Origin: an uncultured Verrucomicrobiales bacterium
Lineage (GTDB): Bacteria; Verrucomicrobiota; Verrucomicrobiia; Verrucomicrobiales; Akkermansiaceae
Reading direction: 5' to 3'
NCBI GenBank assembly: GCA_937951675.1
Contig: CALFBI010000011.1
Location: 1-64,000, forward strand
Length of the DNA: 64,000 bases
Of the stretch, positions 19,703-29,668 are shown piece after piece. Numbering within the stretch: the first letter of the stretch is position 1; each line of letters opens with the position of its first letter. The notes beneath the pieces were generated by a model. That model did not search any database. It was given only the letters and a program-made list of their open reading frames with translations, and was not told the DNA's origin. The translations under genes were made by a program, and so were the position numbers.

Positions 19703-21256
19703 TTAAAGCTGAAAGGTGTCTTCAGCAGGGGAAGCTTCTTCATTCTGAGTGGCTGACCCATTATGAGCCAAGTGAACGAGGCAATGGTAAACTGCTTCAG
19801 TTTCGGCACCGATTTCTTCAGCAATCGCCTCAGCTGTTTTAGCATAAGCAGTTAAATGACCACGAACTTGGTTTAGAAGCTCGAGGAAAATACCAGCGGC
19901 TTTCTTCCCGGCCTCAACCCCTGGTTGATGATAAGCATTTACATTCACAAGAGAGGCATAGAAGGAAACGGACCGTTCAAAGAGCGCGATGAGAGCGCCA
20001 AGCGTGAAAGGGTTTACCTCAGGAATGGAGATTGTGATTGATTTACGAGCCGATTCGAAAAGAGCATTGCGAGTTCCACGGAGGAATCCTTGCAAATAGT
20101 CAGCGGAAGTTGTTTCAGGATCTACTTCGATCGATTCTCCATCACGCCCTTTACGCACTTCAATGAAGGTGGCAAAGAAGTTAGGCACTCCGTCACGGAG
20201 TTGTTGAACATAAGCATGTTGATCCGTAGATCCTTTGTTTCCATAAACAGCGATTCCTTGGAAGACCTCTTTGCCATCCAAATCATGACGCTTCCCGATC
20301 GATTCCATGACGAGCTGTTGGAGGTATTTGGAGAAGAGGACAAGAGAGTCTTTATAAGGAAGAACAACCATGTCTTTTTCACCTTTTCCGTTACCAGCAT
20401 GATACCAGGCAAGAGCGAGTTGGAGCCCTGCATTCGTTGCAAGTGACTCAGAACGAGTGAACTTATCCATTTCAGCGGCACCAGCGAGGAAGGCGTCGAT
20501 GTCGATGCCCTGAAGGGCGGCCGGGACAAGTCCAACTGTAGACATAATTGAAGTCCGGCCCCCGACCCAGTCTTCCATCGGGAATCGTGTGATCCAATTG
20601 TGTTCTACTGCAAAGTTGTCGAGTTTTGAGCCAGTTCCAGTAATGGCAACCGCATGCTTCGCAAAGTGAAGTCCCGCTGTTTCGAAAGCGGCTTTGGCTT
20701 CGAGCATGCCATTACGCGTTTCTGGAGTCCCTCCAGACTTAGAAACTACCAGGACAAGAGTTTCGGAGAGGCCTTCTCCAATACTGGCCAAAGTAGTATC
20801 AATTCCCGTGGGATCAGTGTTATCGAAAAAGTAAGTATTGAGAGGAGAGCTTGCACCTAACGCTTGATAGGTGAGCTGAGGACCAAGCGCCGAACCGCCA
20901 ATGCCCACAATGAGAAGGTTTCTGAAAACCTTGCCGTTCTCAGCCAGGATTTCACCTTGATGAACCTTTTTGGAGAATTTTTTAAGCTCTGCTAGAGGCT
21001 CGGTGATTTGAGCACGTAATTCATCATTGGGAGCTAATGCCGGATTGCGTAGCCAATAGTGCCCGACCATGCGGCCTTCGTCAGGGTTGGCGATTTCGCC
21101 CGCTTCGAGCGCTTTCATATCGCTGAGAGCCTTCGCCGTTTTACTCTTCATTTCGTCATAGAATGACGAGGGGATGTCCATCAAAGAGAGATCAAGAGAG
21201 AAACCTAAATCTGAATATCGAATAAGGTTGTTGGAGTAGTTTTTCCAGGATGACAT
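19703..21256 (-). CDS. pgi: Glucose-6-phosphate isomerase
   Basis: Interconverts glucose-6-phosphate and fructose-6-phosphate in glycolysis. The 517-aa protein has the sugar-phosphate sites [12 protein letters not shown] and [14 protein letters not shown]. It also has [31 protein letters not shown] (the family's His/Gln region) and [13 protein letters not shown] near the C-terminus, which carries the conserved lysine. The length is between the short archaeal-like and the 550-aa E. coli type. It follows apt by 25 bases in the same direction, so the two may be co-transcribed; an intrinsic terminator closes the unit. The start ATG is preceded by an AT-rich leader without a Shine-Dalgarno sequence. 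Confidence 0.96.
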   Translation of the reverse strand: MSSWKNYSNNLIRYSDLGFSLDLSLMDIPSSFYDEMKSKTAKALSDMKALEAGEIANPDEGRMVGHYWLRNPALAPNDELRAQITEPLAELKKFSKKVHQGEILAENGKVFRNLLIVGIGGSALGPQLTYQALGASSPLNTYFFDNTDPTGIDTTLASIGEGLSETLVLVVSKSGGTPETRNGMLEAKAAFETAGLHFAKHAVAITGTGSKLDNFAVEHNWITRFPMEDWVGGRTSIMSTVGLVPAALQGIDIDAFLAGAAEMDKFTRSESLATNAGLQLALAWYHAGNGKGEKDMVVLPYKDSLVLFSKYLQQLVMESIGKRHDLDGKEVFQGIAVYGNKGSTDQHAYVQQLRDGVPNFFATFIEVRKGRDGESIEVDPETTSADYLQGFLRGTRNALFESARKSITISIPEVNPFTLGALIALFERSVSFYASLVNVNAYHQPGVEAGKKAAGIFLELLNQVRGHLTAYAKTAEAIAEEIGAETEAVYHCLVHLAHNGSATQNEEASPAEDTFQL

Positions 21257-21281
21257 AATAATATAGTTTTTTGGATTAATT

Positions 21282-21806
21282 TTAGAATTTTAGTAAAGAT
21301 TGCACCGGGTAAGGAGCGAGGCGCTCACGACCATGGAGGAAAGAAAGCTCAATAAAGAAAGAGGCCCCTATGATCTCGGCCCCAAGTTGATTAAGTAAGT
21401 GCAGAGAAGCAGTAGCAGTGCCACCCGTTCCAAGAAGGTCATCGATCAAGAGGATTTTCGTTCCAGGCGCGACAGCATCTTGGTGGATCTCGCAGGCGTC
21501 ACTTCCGTATTCAAGTTCGTAAGACTTTTCGAAAGTTTTCCATGGGAGTTTTCCCTTTTTGCGAATGGGGACGAAACCGCAGCCTAGTTGGAGAGCGACC
21601 GCTGCCCCAAAAATGAAACCTCGTGCGTCGATTCCGACCACTTTGTCAGGAGTGGCGCCCTCGAAAGATTGGCAAAGATGATCAATGGTGGCTTTGAAAA
21701 GGATGGGGTCACTCAAGACAGGGGTGATGTCCTTAAAGACGATCCCTGGCTTTGGGAAATCGGGCACATTACGAATGGCCGCAGTCAGGGTTTCAAGAGG
21801 AATCAT
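21282..21806 (-). CDS. apt: Adenine phosphoribosyltransferase
   Basis: Salvages adenine to AMP using PRPP. The 174-aa protein opens with [20 protein letters not shown], has the family's [12 protein letters not shown] segment, a [14 protein letters not shown] region and the PRPP-binding loop [16 protein letters not shown]. Size is normal (about 170-180). It is the first gene of a short unit with pgi. The 131-base region between it and the plus-strand heme operon contains a GGTTTTtggCAAAAACC-type hairpin directly upstream of the start (about 21812-21827), whose role is unknown. Confidence 0.95.
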   Translation of the reverse strand: MIPLETLTAAIRNVPDFPKPGIVFKDITPVLSDPILFKATIDHLCQSFEGATPDKVVGIDARGFIFGAAVALQLGCGFVPIRKKGKLPWKTFEKSYELEYGSDACEIHQDAVAPGTKILLIDDLLGTGGTATASLHLLNQLGAEIIGASFFIELSFLHGRERLAPYPVQSLLKF

Positions 21807-21937
21807 AAGGTGGTTTTGGCAAAAACCAGACAGATTTCATAGCAGGAAGTCACATTTATGTCAGAAAAAACTGTTTTGTAGCCAGTATCAGAGAAGTTTG
21901 TCTTGAATGATACGGGTTCCAAATAGATTTTTTGTCT

Positions 21938-22702
21938 ATGGAAATAGAGATCATTATCATCGCGACTCTGCTCTCGTTATCGGGAGCGATATTTTCATTC
22001 TGGCAAATCAAAAAAGATCGACCTCATCAACGTGTGTTTTGGTTAATGCTGGCAGTCTTTGTTTTTCAAATTTGGTTTCTTTCGATTCGAGGGCAATCAC
22101 GAGAAGCTTGTCCTCTTGCAGATTGGGGAGAGCGATTAATGTTTCTGTCTTGGTCACTCACCTTTTTCTACTTAGCGGTGGGTTCGACGTATCGGGTTTC
22201 TCTACTTGGCCTATTTACAGCTCCAGTGATCACGGTGATGCAGGGCGGGGCGCTTTTACCCAATGTTTTAAATCGAAATCCGAAGGTGATCGGAGTGACC
22301 GATTATTGGCGTGAGGCGCATGCCGCACTCTCTGTATTAAGTTACGGAGCTTTGACTTTGGCTGCCGTCGCTGGAGTGATGTTTTTAGTGCTTAATTCTT
22401 TATTGAAAAAACAAAGCTTCACCACGGGGTTGTTTGGAAAGTTCCCGCCCTTAACAACCATTACGACTTCGATGGTTCGTTTGACCTGGGTAGGGGTGAC
22501 TATATTGACCTTTGGGGTGGGAGCTAGTTTTAAGATGGAAGGGATCGAAAGTAGTGTGCACCTCTGGGTCGCTCTCATGAGTTGGCTGAGTTATCTGGTC
22601 TTACTCATAGCGAAAGCAACCCGTGGGATGACGAATCTTCGTTTCAGTTGGAGCGTGATTTTATTGCTCGGGCTATCAATTGCTGCTTTTGTCTCGGTCT
22701 GA
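21938..22702 (+). CDS. HemX/CcsA-family integral membrane protein
   Basis: A polytopic protein of about 254 aa with roughly eight hydrophobic segments, matching the cytochrome c assembly (CcsA/HemX) family. The tryptophan-rich WWD haem-handling motif of true CcsA is not visible; the equivalent area reads KMEGIESSVHLWVALMSW. This and its place in front of hemA suggest HemX, a membrane protein that affects glutamyl-tRNA reductase levels in Bacillus, rather than a c-type cytochrome biogenesis factor. I use the ATG at 21938; an in-frame TTG at 21932 adds two residues. It ends 21 bases before hemA and begins the heme operon. Confidence 0.82.
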   Translation: MEIEIIIIATLLSLSGAIFSFWQIKKDRPHQRVFWLMLAVFVFQIWFLSIRGQSREACPLADWGERLMFLSWSLTFFYLAVGSTYRVSLLGLFTAPVITVMQGGALLPNVLNRNPKVIGVTDYWREAHAALSVLSYGALTLAAVAGVMFLVLNSLLKKQSFTTGLFGKFPPLTTITTSMVRLTWVGVTILTFGVGASFKMEGIESSVHLWVALMSWLSYLVLLIAKATRGMTNLRFSWSVILLLGLSIAAFVSV

Positions 22703-22723
22703 GAAAGAGTTAAAAGAAATTTT

Positions 22724-23740
22724 ATGCCGATTTATTGCTTGGGATTGAACTACCGTAGCGCCCCCGTCGAAGTGCGGGAGCGGTTTGCGATTCTAGATAG
22801 TAGGCAAGGAGAAGAAGCTAAGCAGATGGTTCTTCAAGCAGGAGTTTCTGAGGCTGTGGTCCTCTCGACTTGTAATCGGACCGAATACTACCTGGTGGGA
22901 AGTGAATCTGACTGGGCAGGGTTCAAGCATTTTATTATTAGGCACTTGAGCCTAGACTCTATCGCGCAAGAATGCTTTTACGATTATAAAGGGAGAGAAG
23001 CTGCAAAACATCTATGTCGAGTAATGAGTGGCATGGACTCCATGGTTTTAGGGGAAACAGAGATTTTTGGTCAGGTCAAAAAGGCTTACCAACTCGCTTT
23101 AGAAGTTCAGGCAACAAGGGGAAACTTGAATCAACTTTTTCAAAAAGCGATTAGTGTCGCGAAAAAAGTGCGAAATTCGACTCAAATCCAAATGGGGCAG
23201 ACTTCTATCGGAAATGTCGCAGTAGATTTGGCTGAAAAGATTTTTGGAGATTTAGGGAAAAGTCCAGTGATGATTATCGGGGCTGGTGAAATGAGCCGGG
23301 TTACGGGTCAGAGCCTTCTCTCGCGAGGAGCAAAAAGTATTTTTGTGGCGAACCGTTCCTTTGATAAAGCCGAATCATTGGCACAAGAGATGTCAGGGAA
23401 GGCTGTTCGATTCGATGATTGGGCAGACACTCTTTCACAGGTAGATGTCGTTATTTCATCAACAAGTGCCCCACATTATTTGATCGGACCTGATGATATC
23501 GAAGCCGTGCGCCGCAAGCGAAAATTCCGCCCTTTATTTCTAATTGATATTGCGGTTCCTCGCGATATTAATCCTGAGGTTACTTCGATTGAAGAGGTTT
23601 ATCTTTATGATATTGATGCGCTTGAACAAATCGCTGATAAAGCGCGTGACAAGCGGCAGGCACAACTCAAACTTTGCGAAGAAATCGTGAAAGAAGCTGT
23701 CGAAGGAATGAGTATATTTGGGGTCGTAGAATCATCATGA
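22724..23740 (+). CDS. hemA: Glutamyl-tRNA reductase, short form
   Basis: Reduces glutamyl-tRNA to glutamate-1-semialdehyde with NADPH, the committed step of C5 heme synthesis. The catalytic cysteine is Cys50 in VVLSTCNRTEYY. SGMDSMVLGETEIFGQVKKA is the substrate-site motif, and the NADPH domain begins VMIIGAGEMSRVTGQSLL. At 338 aa it is some 80 residues shorter than E. coli HemA (418): the C-terminal dimerisation domain is largely missing. Similar short forms (about 335 aa) are known in Chlamydiae, so this is likely a lineage trait and not a truncation. The stop overlaps the hemC start (ATGA). Confidence 0.94.
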   Translation: MPIYCLGLNYRSAPVEVRERFAILDSRQGEEAKQMVLQAGVSEAVVLSTCNRTEYYLVGSESDWAGFKHFIIRHLSLDSIAQECFYDYKGREAAKHLCRVMSGMDSMVLGETEIFGQVKKAYQLALEVQATRGNLNQLFQKAISVAKKVRNSTQIQMGQTSIGNVAVDLAEKIFGDLGKSPVMIIGAGEMSRVTGQSLLSRGAKSIFVANRSFDKAESLAQEMSGKAVRFDDWADTLSQVDVVISSTSAPHYLIGPDDIEAVRRKRKFRPLFLIDIAVPRDINPEVTSIEEVYLYDIDALEQIADKARDKRQAQLKLCEEIVKEAVEGMSIFGVVESS

Positions 23741-24672
23741 AAAAAATTCGATTAGGAACGAGAGGAAGCGCTTTAGCATTATGCCAATGTGAAATGGTGG
23801 AATCTCTTTTAATGGCTGCGCACCCGGATCTTAAGATCGAACGTTGTGTGATTAAGACCACTGGAGATCGTCGCACAGATATTCCTTTGATTGAAGTCGC
23901 GGCAAGTGAAGGGGTTCTCGATAAAGGCGTTTTCGTCAAAGAGCTTGAAGTGGCTCTTGAAAATCATGAAATTGATGCGGCGGTTCACAGTTTGAAAGAT
24001 GTTCCCACCGTGCTTCCTACAGGATTTAAAATTGAGGCAGTGCTCGAAAGAGCTCCTAGTGGAGATGTTCTGATTTCAAAAGTGCAAGGAGGTCTCGATT
24101 CTCTGGCCCAGGGCGCTGTTGTTGCGACAAGCTCGGTGCGAAGGCAGGCGCAATTGCTCCAGCTAAGGCCTGATTTAAAGCTTGTTGATATTAGAGGTAA
24201 TGTGCCGACCCGGTTAGAGAAACTAGCTGAAAATAATGAGATCGATGCGATTGTGTTAGCGGAAGCTGGTCTCGTTCGTCTTGGTTACCCGGTGAAAGGT
24301 GAATATTTGTTAGGTGAAATCTCTCTTCAAATGGCAGTGCTTGATCCCTCCGCTTATTATCCTGCTGCAGGACAGGGGATTGTAGGGATTGAGGTCCGTG
24401 AACAAGACGAGGAAGTTTCTAATTTGCTCGCGGCTATTAACCATGAGTCCAGCTTCTATCAAGCTGAAGCTGAACGGGAGTTTTTAAGGTTGTTAGAAGG
24501 AAGTTGTGATACTCCAGTTGGAGTTTGGAGCCGTAGTGATGCTCATGGTTTTAAAATGAGTGCGACCGTATTTCCTGAAGAGAAAAATGTAGCGATACAG
24601 CATGCTGAAGCAGAAGGACTTCTAGAGCAGCCGCTGCAGATTGCGCATGAGCTTTATCAAAATTTAAAATGA
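23737..24672 (+). CDS. hemC: Porphobilinogen deaminase (hydroxymethylbilane synthase)
   Basis: Polymerises four porphobilinogen units to hydroxymethylbilane. I start at the ATG at 23737 (MKKIRLGTRGSALALCQ), which overlaps the hemA stop by 4 bases; an upstream in-frame start would lie inside hemA. The product is 311 aa. The active-site parts are DAAVHSLKDVPTVLP, VATSSVRRQAQL and LVDIRGNVPTRL, and the dipyrromethane cofactor cysteine is in LLEGSCDTPVG. All family landmarks are intact. The end overlaps cobA-hemD by 4 bases, which indicates translational coupling of three consecutive steps. Confidence 0.96.
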   Translation: MKKIRLGTRGSALALCQCEMVESLLMAAHPDLKIERCVIKTTGDRRTDIPLIEVAASEGVLDKGVFVKELEVALENHEIDAAVHSLKDVPTVLPTGFKIEAVLERAPSGDVLISKVQGGLDSLAQGAVVATSSVRRQAQLLQLRPDLKLVDIRGNVPTRLEKLAENNEIDAIVLAEAGLVRLGYPVKGEYLLGEISLQMAVLDPSAYYPAAGQGIVGIEVREQDEEVSNLLAAINHESSFYQAEAEREFLRLLEGSCDTPVGVWSRSDAHGFKMSATVFPEEKNVAIQHAEAEGLLEQPLQIAHELYQNLK

Positions 24673-26165
24673 GTGGAATTTGTTATTTAGTGGGCGCAGG
24701 TCCTGGTGATTTGGGTTTGGTGACGTTGAAGGCCAAAGAATGTATTGAGAAGGCAGAGGTTTTAGTTTACGATGCACTCAGTAGTCCTGAATTGTTGGCT
24801 TGGGCTCCTGAGGGCTGCGAGAAGATTTACGCTGGGAAACGGGCTGCTGCACATGCCATTGCACAAGACCAAATTAATGACCTTATTGTTGAGAAAACTC
24901 AGGCCGGGAAAGTAGTAGTCCGCCTGAAGGGAGGCGATCCAATGATTTTTGGGAGGGGAGGCGAAGAAGCCGCTGAATTAGCACAGGAAGGGGTTCCTTT
25001 TGAAATTGTGCCAGGAATCTCTTCTACGATCGGTGGTCCTTGTTATGCCGGTATCCCAGTCACTCATCGCGATCATTGTTCTCAATTAACCATTTTCACA
25101 GGGCATGAAGACCCGACCAAACCAGGGAGCAGTATCGATTATGAGCAGATCGCTAAAGCACCAGGCACGAAGGTTTTTGTGATGGGGGTGGCTCGGATGC
25201 GAGAAATCACATCCGAACTTATAACTGCTGGAGCATTGCCTGATACTCCGATAGCTCTGACGCGCTGGGCCACGACGTCTCGCCAGAAAACATTAGTGGG
25301 CACTTTGAAGACGATTGCAGATTTGGTGGAGGAGACCGGCTTTAAGTCTCCTGCCGTGGCAGTGATAGGAGATGTAGTTAAGGAGCGAGAAGTGATTTCA
25401 TGGTTTGAGAAACGTCCTCTGTTTGGGAAAAGAGTGGTGGTCACTCGAACGCGTGAACAAGCTGGGGTTTTGAGCCAAAAATTGATGGCGCTTGGGGCTG
25501 ATGTGATTGAAATTCCGACTATTAAAATTGACCCTCCAAAAGATGTTTCTGAGTTCTGTGAATCAGTTCGTGCCGTGCATACTTATGATTGGTTAGTTTT
25601 CACGAGTCCTAATGGAGTCGAGAAATTCTTTGAGCAATTTTATAAAGAATATCGAGATGCCCGTAGTATTGGTGGAGTGAAGATCGCTGCAATTGGGCCG
25701 AGCACTGCCAAGAAAATTGCAGAGTATCGTTTTACGATTGATCTTCTACCTGAAAAATATGTCGCTGAAGGTTTGGTCTCCGCTTTTGAGAAATTACAAA
25801 TTGAAAATCAAACGGTGCTTTGGGTAAAGGCGGAGGAAAGTCGCTCGGTTGTCAGTGCTGGCTTAACTAAACTTGGTGCGATCGTAGATGAATGTGTCTC
25901 GTATCAAACGGTTCCCGCTACAGATGATCCTACCGGAGCTCAAGAGCGTTTGAAAGAGGAAGGGGCTGATTATATTACCTTCACAAGTGGCTCGACCGTA
26001 GAGAATTTCTTTGCGTTAGGTTTAGACTGGCCAGAGGGTTGCCAAGCAGTAAGTATTGGCCCGATCACCTCCAAGGAGCTTATGAAAAATCTAAAGCAAC
26101 CTTACCTTGAAGCAAAGCAGAGTGATATTGCTGGTCTTGTTGATGTGATACTTAACAACCAATAA
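24669..26165 (+). CDS. Fusion: uroporphyrinogen-III C-methyltransferase + uroporphyrinogen-III synthase
   Basis: A two-domain fusion of 498 aa. Residues 1 to about 245 are a SUMT/CobA methyltransferase: the N-terminus YLVGAGPGDLGLVTLKA, then VVRLKGGDPMIFGRGGEEA and EIVPGISSTIGGPCYAGIPV. Residues about 252 to 498 are HemD (KRVVVTRTREQAGVLSQKL, VFTSPNGVEKFF, ITFTSGSTVENFF). The HemD half closes hydroxymethylbilane to uroporphyrinogen III. The CobA half methylates it twice toward siroheme or cobalamin, so the fusion stands at a branch point. Such fusions are known in several phyla. It overlaps hemC by 4 bases; the GH43 gene follows 8 bases later with no obvious pathway link. Confidence 0.95.
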   Translation: MSGICYLVGAGPGDLGLVTLKAKECIEKAEVLVYDALSSPELLAWAPEGCEKIYAGKRAAAHAIAQDQINDLIVEKTQAGKVVVRLKGGDPMIFGRGGEEAAELAQEGVPFEIVPGISSTIGGPCYAGIPVTHRDHCSQLTIFTGHEDPTKPGSSIDYEQIAKAPGTKVFVMGVARMREITSELITAGALPDTPIALTRWATTSRQKTLVGTLKTIADLVEETGFKSPAVAVIGDVVKEREVISWFEKRPLFGKRVVVTRTREQAGVLSQKLMALGADVIEIPTIKIDPPKDVSEFCESVRAVHTYDWLVFTSPNGVEKFFEQFYKEYRDARSIGGVKIAAIGPSTAKKIAEYRFTIDLLPEKYVAEGLVSAFEKLQIENQTVLWVKAEESRSVVSAGLTKLGAIVDECVSYQTVPATDDPTGAQERLKEEGADYITFTSGSTVENFFALGLDWPEGCQAVSIGPITSKELMKNLKQPYLEAKQSDIAGLVDVILNNQ

Positions 26166-26173
26166 ATTTAGTT

Positions 26174-27793
26174 ATGATTTCAAATCCTATTCTTTCAGGC
26201 TTTAATCCAGACCCCTCGATCGTGCGAGTTGGTGACGATTACTATATTGCAACTTCAACTTTTGAATGGTTTCCGGGAGTGCAAATCCATCACTCCAAAG
26301 ATCTGAAGAACTGGAAAGTTCTTCCTCAACCACTAGATCGAGTAAGTCAGCTCGATATGAAAGGGGCTCAACATTCAGGTGGGGTTTGGGCACCATGTCT
26401 TACACATGCAGATGGCTTGTTTTGGTTGATCTACACCAATGTCAGATCTCATGGAGGCCCCGTGACGGACTCACCTAACTATTTGGTAACAGCAGAATCG
26501 GTAGAGGGTCCGTGGTCAGAACCGGTTTATCTCAATGCTTCAGGTTTTGATCCTTCTCTTTACCATCATTCTGACGGAAAAAAATACCTCTTGAACATGG
26601 TGATGGGAGGGCCTGGTCCAGAACAGTCCCGGTTCAACGGCATTGTTTTACAAGAATATGATCACGATCAGAAAAAGCTAGTGGGCCCGATTCATGATAT
26701 TTGGAAAGGAACCGAAAAAGGGATCACGGAAGGTCCTCATATTTATGAGCGTGATGACGCTTTTTATCTGCTTACGGCAGAAGGAGGCACCGCTCTTCGG
26801 CATGCCGTTTCTTTAGCACGTTCAGAAAGTCTTTTTGGTCCTTATGAAGGAATGGAAGCGAATCCGATGCTGACAGCGGAGGGTCACTCGGAGTTAGTCA
26901 TTCAGTCGTCAGGACACGGTGACCTTGTTCAGACTCAGGACGGGGAATGGTATCTGGTGCATCTTTGCCACCGCCCTATTTTACAGGACTCAGCGGAACA
27001 GAAAGAATTTGGTTATGACGGGTATTACGCTCCTCTTGGGCGAGAAACCGCGATTCAAAAAGTGATTTGGAATGAAGGAGAATGGCCTCGTCTTGCAAAT
27101 GGATCGAGCCAGCCCGAGGAGTCCATTGAAGGACCTAAACTTCCAGAATATCCTTGGCCAGTAGAGCCGACTTGTGATCATTTCGACGGAGACCGGCTCA
27201 GTCCTCATTTTCAATTTTTGCGTGAGCCTGCTCGTGAAGATTGGCTTTCACTCTCTCGGCGTTCGGGTTATTTAAGTTTGAAAGGGAGAGATTCTCTTAT
27301 GAGTCGTTTTGACCAGAGTCTAGTGGCTCGTCGTCGACAGCATTTTGTGGCGGAGGTAGAGACTTGTCTGAGCTTTGACCCTCAGAGTGATAAACAGATC
27401 GCTGGAATCATCGCTTACTATGATCGCGAACATTACGTTTATTTCTACCTAACTCGAGCTGATGAAGGGCATGTGAAGCTCTGTCGCCTGAGGCAGAATT
27501 TAGGGGGGGGAGAGACTCTAGACTATTCTGACGAATTGATCCTTGATCAAAAAGTCGCCGAAAACTGTCACCTCAAGCTGAGTCTTGATTATGAGAAAAT
27601 CGATTTAGCGTGGTCTGAAGACGGAGAAGTCTGGCATGAATTCGAAAATGATCTTAATGCGGGGTTCCTTGGTGACTGGTGCTCTCCGTTAAGTAATTTC
27701 ACAGGAAGCTTTGTCGGGATCTGCGCTCAGGATATGACTGGAGAGTTTATCTGGGCTGACTTCGATTACTTTAACTACCGTCCTTTGGACTGA
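26174..27793 (+). CDS. Glycoside hydrolase family 43, beta-xylosidase type
   Basis: A 539-aa cytoplasmic-looking enzyme (no signal peptide) with a five-bladed propeller followed by a C-terminal beta-sandwich (GH43_C2), the layout of subfamily XynB beta-xylosidases. The catalytic residues expected for GH43 are visible: the base Asp in SGFNPDPSIVRVGDDYYIA (Asp13), the pKa-modulating Asp in ASGFDPSLYHH, and the acid Glu in GITEGPHIYERD. It probably cleaves xylose or arabinose from short imported oligosaccharides. It follows the heme operon by 8 bases and is convergent with an ABC permease operon; that Opp-type system could import its substrate, but peptide transport is equally possible. Family firm, substrate inferred. 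Confidence 0.92.
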   Translation: MISNPILSGFNPDPSIVRVGDDYYIATSTFEWFPGVQIHHSKDLKNWKVLPQPLDRVSQLDMKGAQHSGGVWAPCLTHADGLFWLIYTNVRSHGGPVTDSPNYLVTAESVEGPWSEPVYLNASGFDPSLYHHSDGKKYLLNMVMGGPGPEQSRFNGIVLQEYDHDQKKLVGPIHDIWKGTEKGITEGPHIYERDDAFYLLTAEGGTALRHAVSLARSESLFGPYEGMEANPMLTAEGHSELVIQSSGHGDLVQTQDGEWYLVHLCHRPILQDSAEQKEFGYDGYYAPLGRETAIQKVIWNEGEWPRLANGSSQPEESIEGPKLPEYPWPVEPTCDHFDGDRLSPHFQFLREPAREDWLSLSRRSGYLSLKGRDSLMSRFDQSLVARRRQHFVAEVETCLSFDPQSDKQIAGIIAYYDREHYVYFYLTRADEGHVKLCRLRQNLGGGETLDYSDELILDQKVAENCHLKLSLDYEKIDLAWSEDGEVWHEFENDLNAGFLGDWCSPLSNFTGSFVGICAQDMTGEFIWADFDYFNYRPLD

Positions 27794-27800
27794 AAAGGAA

Positions 27801-28748
27801 TCAGTCTTTAGAAGACTTGGGATCTAATGCATCGCGTAATCCGTCCCCAAGGAAGTTAAAGGCAAAAAGAGTGACCGAGAAAAATGCGGCAGGGAAGAGG
27901 AGTAAACTTGGGCGAGTTTCCAAATAGTTTGCCCCTTCCTTAATTAGGGTTCCCCATGAAGCATTGGGCGGCTCAATGCCTAGCCCGATGAATGAGAGAG
28001 TCGCTTCATAGAGAATGAAAGTAGGGATCGTGAGGGTGGCGTAAATGATCACAGGCCCCATGATATTAGGGAGGATATGACGGAAGAGGATACGCCGGTG
28101 AGAGAGGCCTAAGCTTCTCGCCGCTTCGATAAATTCGAGTTTGGTGACGGCAGCTGCAGAGCTGCAAACAATTCGACCCATGGTGAGCCAGCCAAATGCT
28201 GCGATCGCGAGGATTAAAGGGATTAGGTTAGAGATTCGGCGCACCATTTCGATTTTCCAGCCAAGTGTTTGCACAAACCATTCTTCCGCATTTCCAAGTT
28301 GAGCAGAGATAAGCTCTCGGAATAAAATAACGATGATTAAAAAAGGCATGGCGAGAAGTCCGTCGACAATACGCATCATGACCGCATGAGTTCTCCCTCC
28401 GACATAACCTGCGATGCCACCATAAATGACTCCGACGGTGACGGTAAGAATGGTTGCTAAGATCGCAACTAAGAGAGAGATTTGCCCTCCATCAAGGATT
28501 CGGACAAAGAGGTCTCGTCCCAGCTGGTCCATTCCGAGCCAGTGTTCGGCGCTAGAGCTTTCGAATTTTTGATCGAGCTGTTGGTGCCGAGGGTCATGAG
28601 GGACTAACCATCTTCCGACGAAGCAGAGTAATATCATGATGACGATGACGACGAGCCCTGCCATCGAGAGTTTATTTTGTCGAAGTCGAAACCAGGCATC
28701 ATTCCAGAGAGATGAACCTTTATTGTTGGATGGAGTTTGGGTGCTCAT
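27801..28748 (-). CDS. oppC: Opp/Dpp-type ABC transporter inner-membrane permease (OppC-like)
   Basis: A 315-aa permease with an N-terminal OppC_N segment (NDAWFRLRQNKLSMAGLVVI) and about six membrane spans. The permease EAA loop is EAARSLGLSHRRILFRHILPN, followed by the C-terminal FLGDGLRDALDPK, typical of OppC/DppC. It overlaps the OppB gene by 4 bases at its start. It forms a heterodimer with OppB and imports peptides, or less often oligosaccharides, with the binding protein. No ATPase gene follows: the operon ends here, 7 bases from the convergent GH43 stop. The ATPase pair at 36.5-38.5 kb may serve it. Confidence 0.93.
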   Translation of the reverse strand: MSTQTPSNNKGSSLWNDAWFRLRQNKLSMAGLVVIVIMILLCFVGRWLVPHDPRHQQLDQKFESSSAEHWLGMDQLGRDLFVRILDGGQISLLVAILATILTVTVGVIYGGIAGYVGGRTHAVMMRIVDGLLAMPFLIIVILFRELISAQLGNAEEWFVQTLGWKIEMVRRISNLIPLILAIAAFGWLTMGRIVCSSAAAVTKLEFIEAARSLGLSHRRILFRHILPNIMGPVIIYATLTIPTFILYEATLSFIGLGIEPPNASWGTLIKEGANYLETRPSLLLFPAAFFSVTLFAFNFLGDGLRDALDPKSSKD

Positions 28749-29668
28749 GCGGTTTCTCTGAGGCGTGGGTTAAGAAAGGCGATCACGATGTCAACAATCA
28801 GATTAGCACCTCCCATAATGAGGCCATAAAAGAGAACAAGCCCTTGCAGAAGGAAAGGATCTTTAGAAATGACCGCATTGACGAAATGCTGCCCCATCCC
28901 TGGAACTTGGAAGATGATTTCGACCACAAAAGATCCTGTAATGATGGCCGCAAAAGCAGGGCCAAGGTAGGTGATGGCAGGGAGAAGGGAGGGTTTGAGA
29001 GCGTGCTTGAAAATAATCGTTTTAAGAGGAAGTCCCTTGGCGTGAGCGGTGCGAATAAAATCTTGTGAAAGGATATCTAACATTCCGCCACGGCTTAACC
29101 GGGCTAAATACGCAGCGACTCCAACGGAAAGTGTGATGGCAGGAAGAATCAGGTCTCCAGGCCGAGACCACCCGGCGGCGCTGATGCTATCAAATTGCCT
29201 CGCAACGGTGAGTTGTAAGACGGGCCCGAGGACAAAGGCAGGAACGCAGATCCCAGCCATAGCGAGAACCATAGAGAGGTAGTCAATCCACCCGTTTTTA
29301 TTCATCGCGGCAATCACCCCGAGCGGAATCCCAACAAAGACCCCGATGATCAAAGAGGTCAGGCCTAGCATGAGCGAGACCGGAAAGCTTGTGCTTATAA
29401 TTTCCGAGACAGAGCGCCCTAGTAAGGTGGTAGAAAGACCGAGATCCCCTTTAAAGAGTAAGTTCTTCCAATAAAGGAGGTATTGGGTGACATAAGGACG
29501 ATTAAAACCAAAGGGCTCAGCCATGCGCTTCATGACTTCAGAGCTCGTTGCTTTATCACTTTCAAGGGGATTTCCTGGGATCAGGCGAATCGCGATGAAG
29601 GTAAAGGTAACGAGTAAGAAGACGACAATGAGAGTCTGGAGAGTTCGTCGTGTAACGAGTGCAATCAT
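28745..29668 (-). CDS. oppB: Opp/Dpp-type ABC transporter inner-membrane permease (OppB-like)
   Basis: A 307-aa permease that opens ALVTRRTLQTLIVVFLLVTF and has the OppB signature IRLIPGNPLE just after the first membrane span. The EAA loop is RTAHAKGLPLKTIIFKHALK, and the family ending is IVIAFLNPRLRE. It partners OppC (4-base overlap downstream) and the binding protein (4-base overlap upstream), so the three are one translationally coupled unit. Length and number of spans (about six) match canonical OppB, unlike the enlarged YejB-like protein encoded divergently nearby. Confidence 0.93.
   Translation of the reverse strand: MIALVTRRTLQTLIVVFLLVTFTFIAIRLIPGNPLESDKATSSEVMKRMAEPFGFNRPYVTQYLLYWKNLLFKGDLGLSTTLLGRSVSEIISTSFPVSLMLGLTSLIIGVFVGIPLGVIAAMNKNGWIDYLSMVLAMAGICVPAFVLGPVLQLTVARQFDSISAAGWSRPGDLILPAITLSVGVAAYLARLSRGGMLDILSQDFIRTAHAKGLPLKTIIFKHALKPSLLPAITYLGPAFAAIITGSFVVEIIFQVPGMGQHFVNAVISKDPFLLQGLVLFYGLIMGGANLIVDIVIAFLNPRLRETA

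Noticed and set aside
21907-22314. 135-codon plus-strand frame overlapping the HemX-like gene
   Set aside because: It is out of frame with the membrane protein, which has clear spans, so this frame is not a gene.
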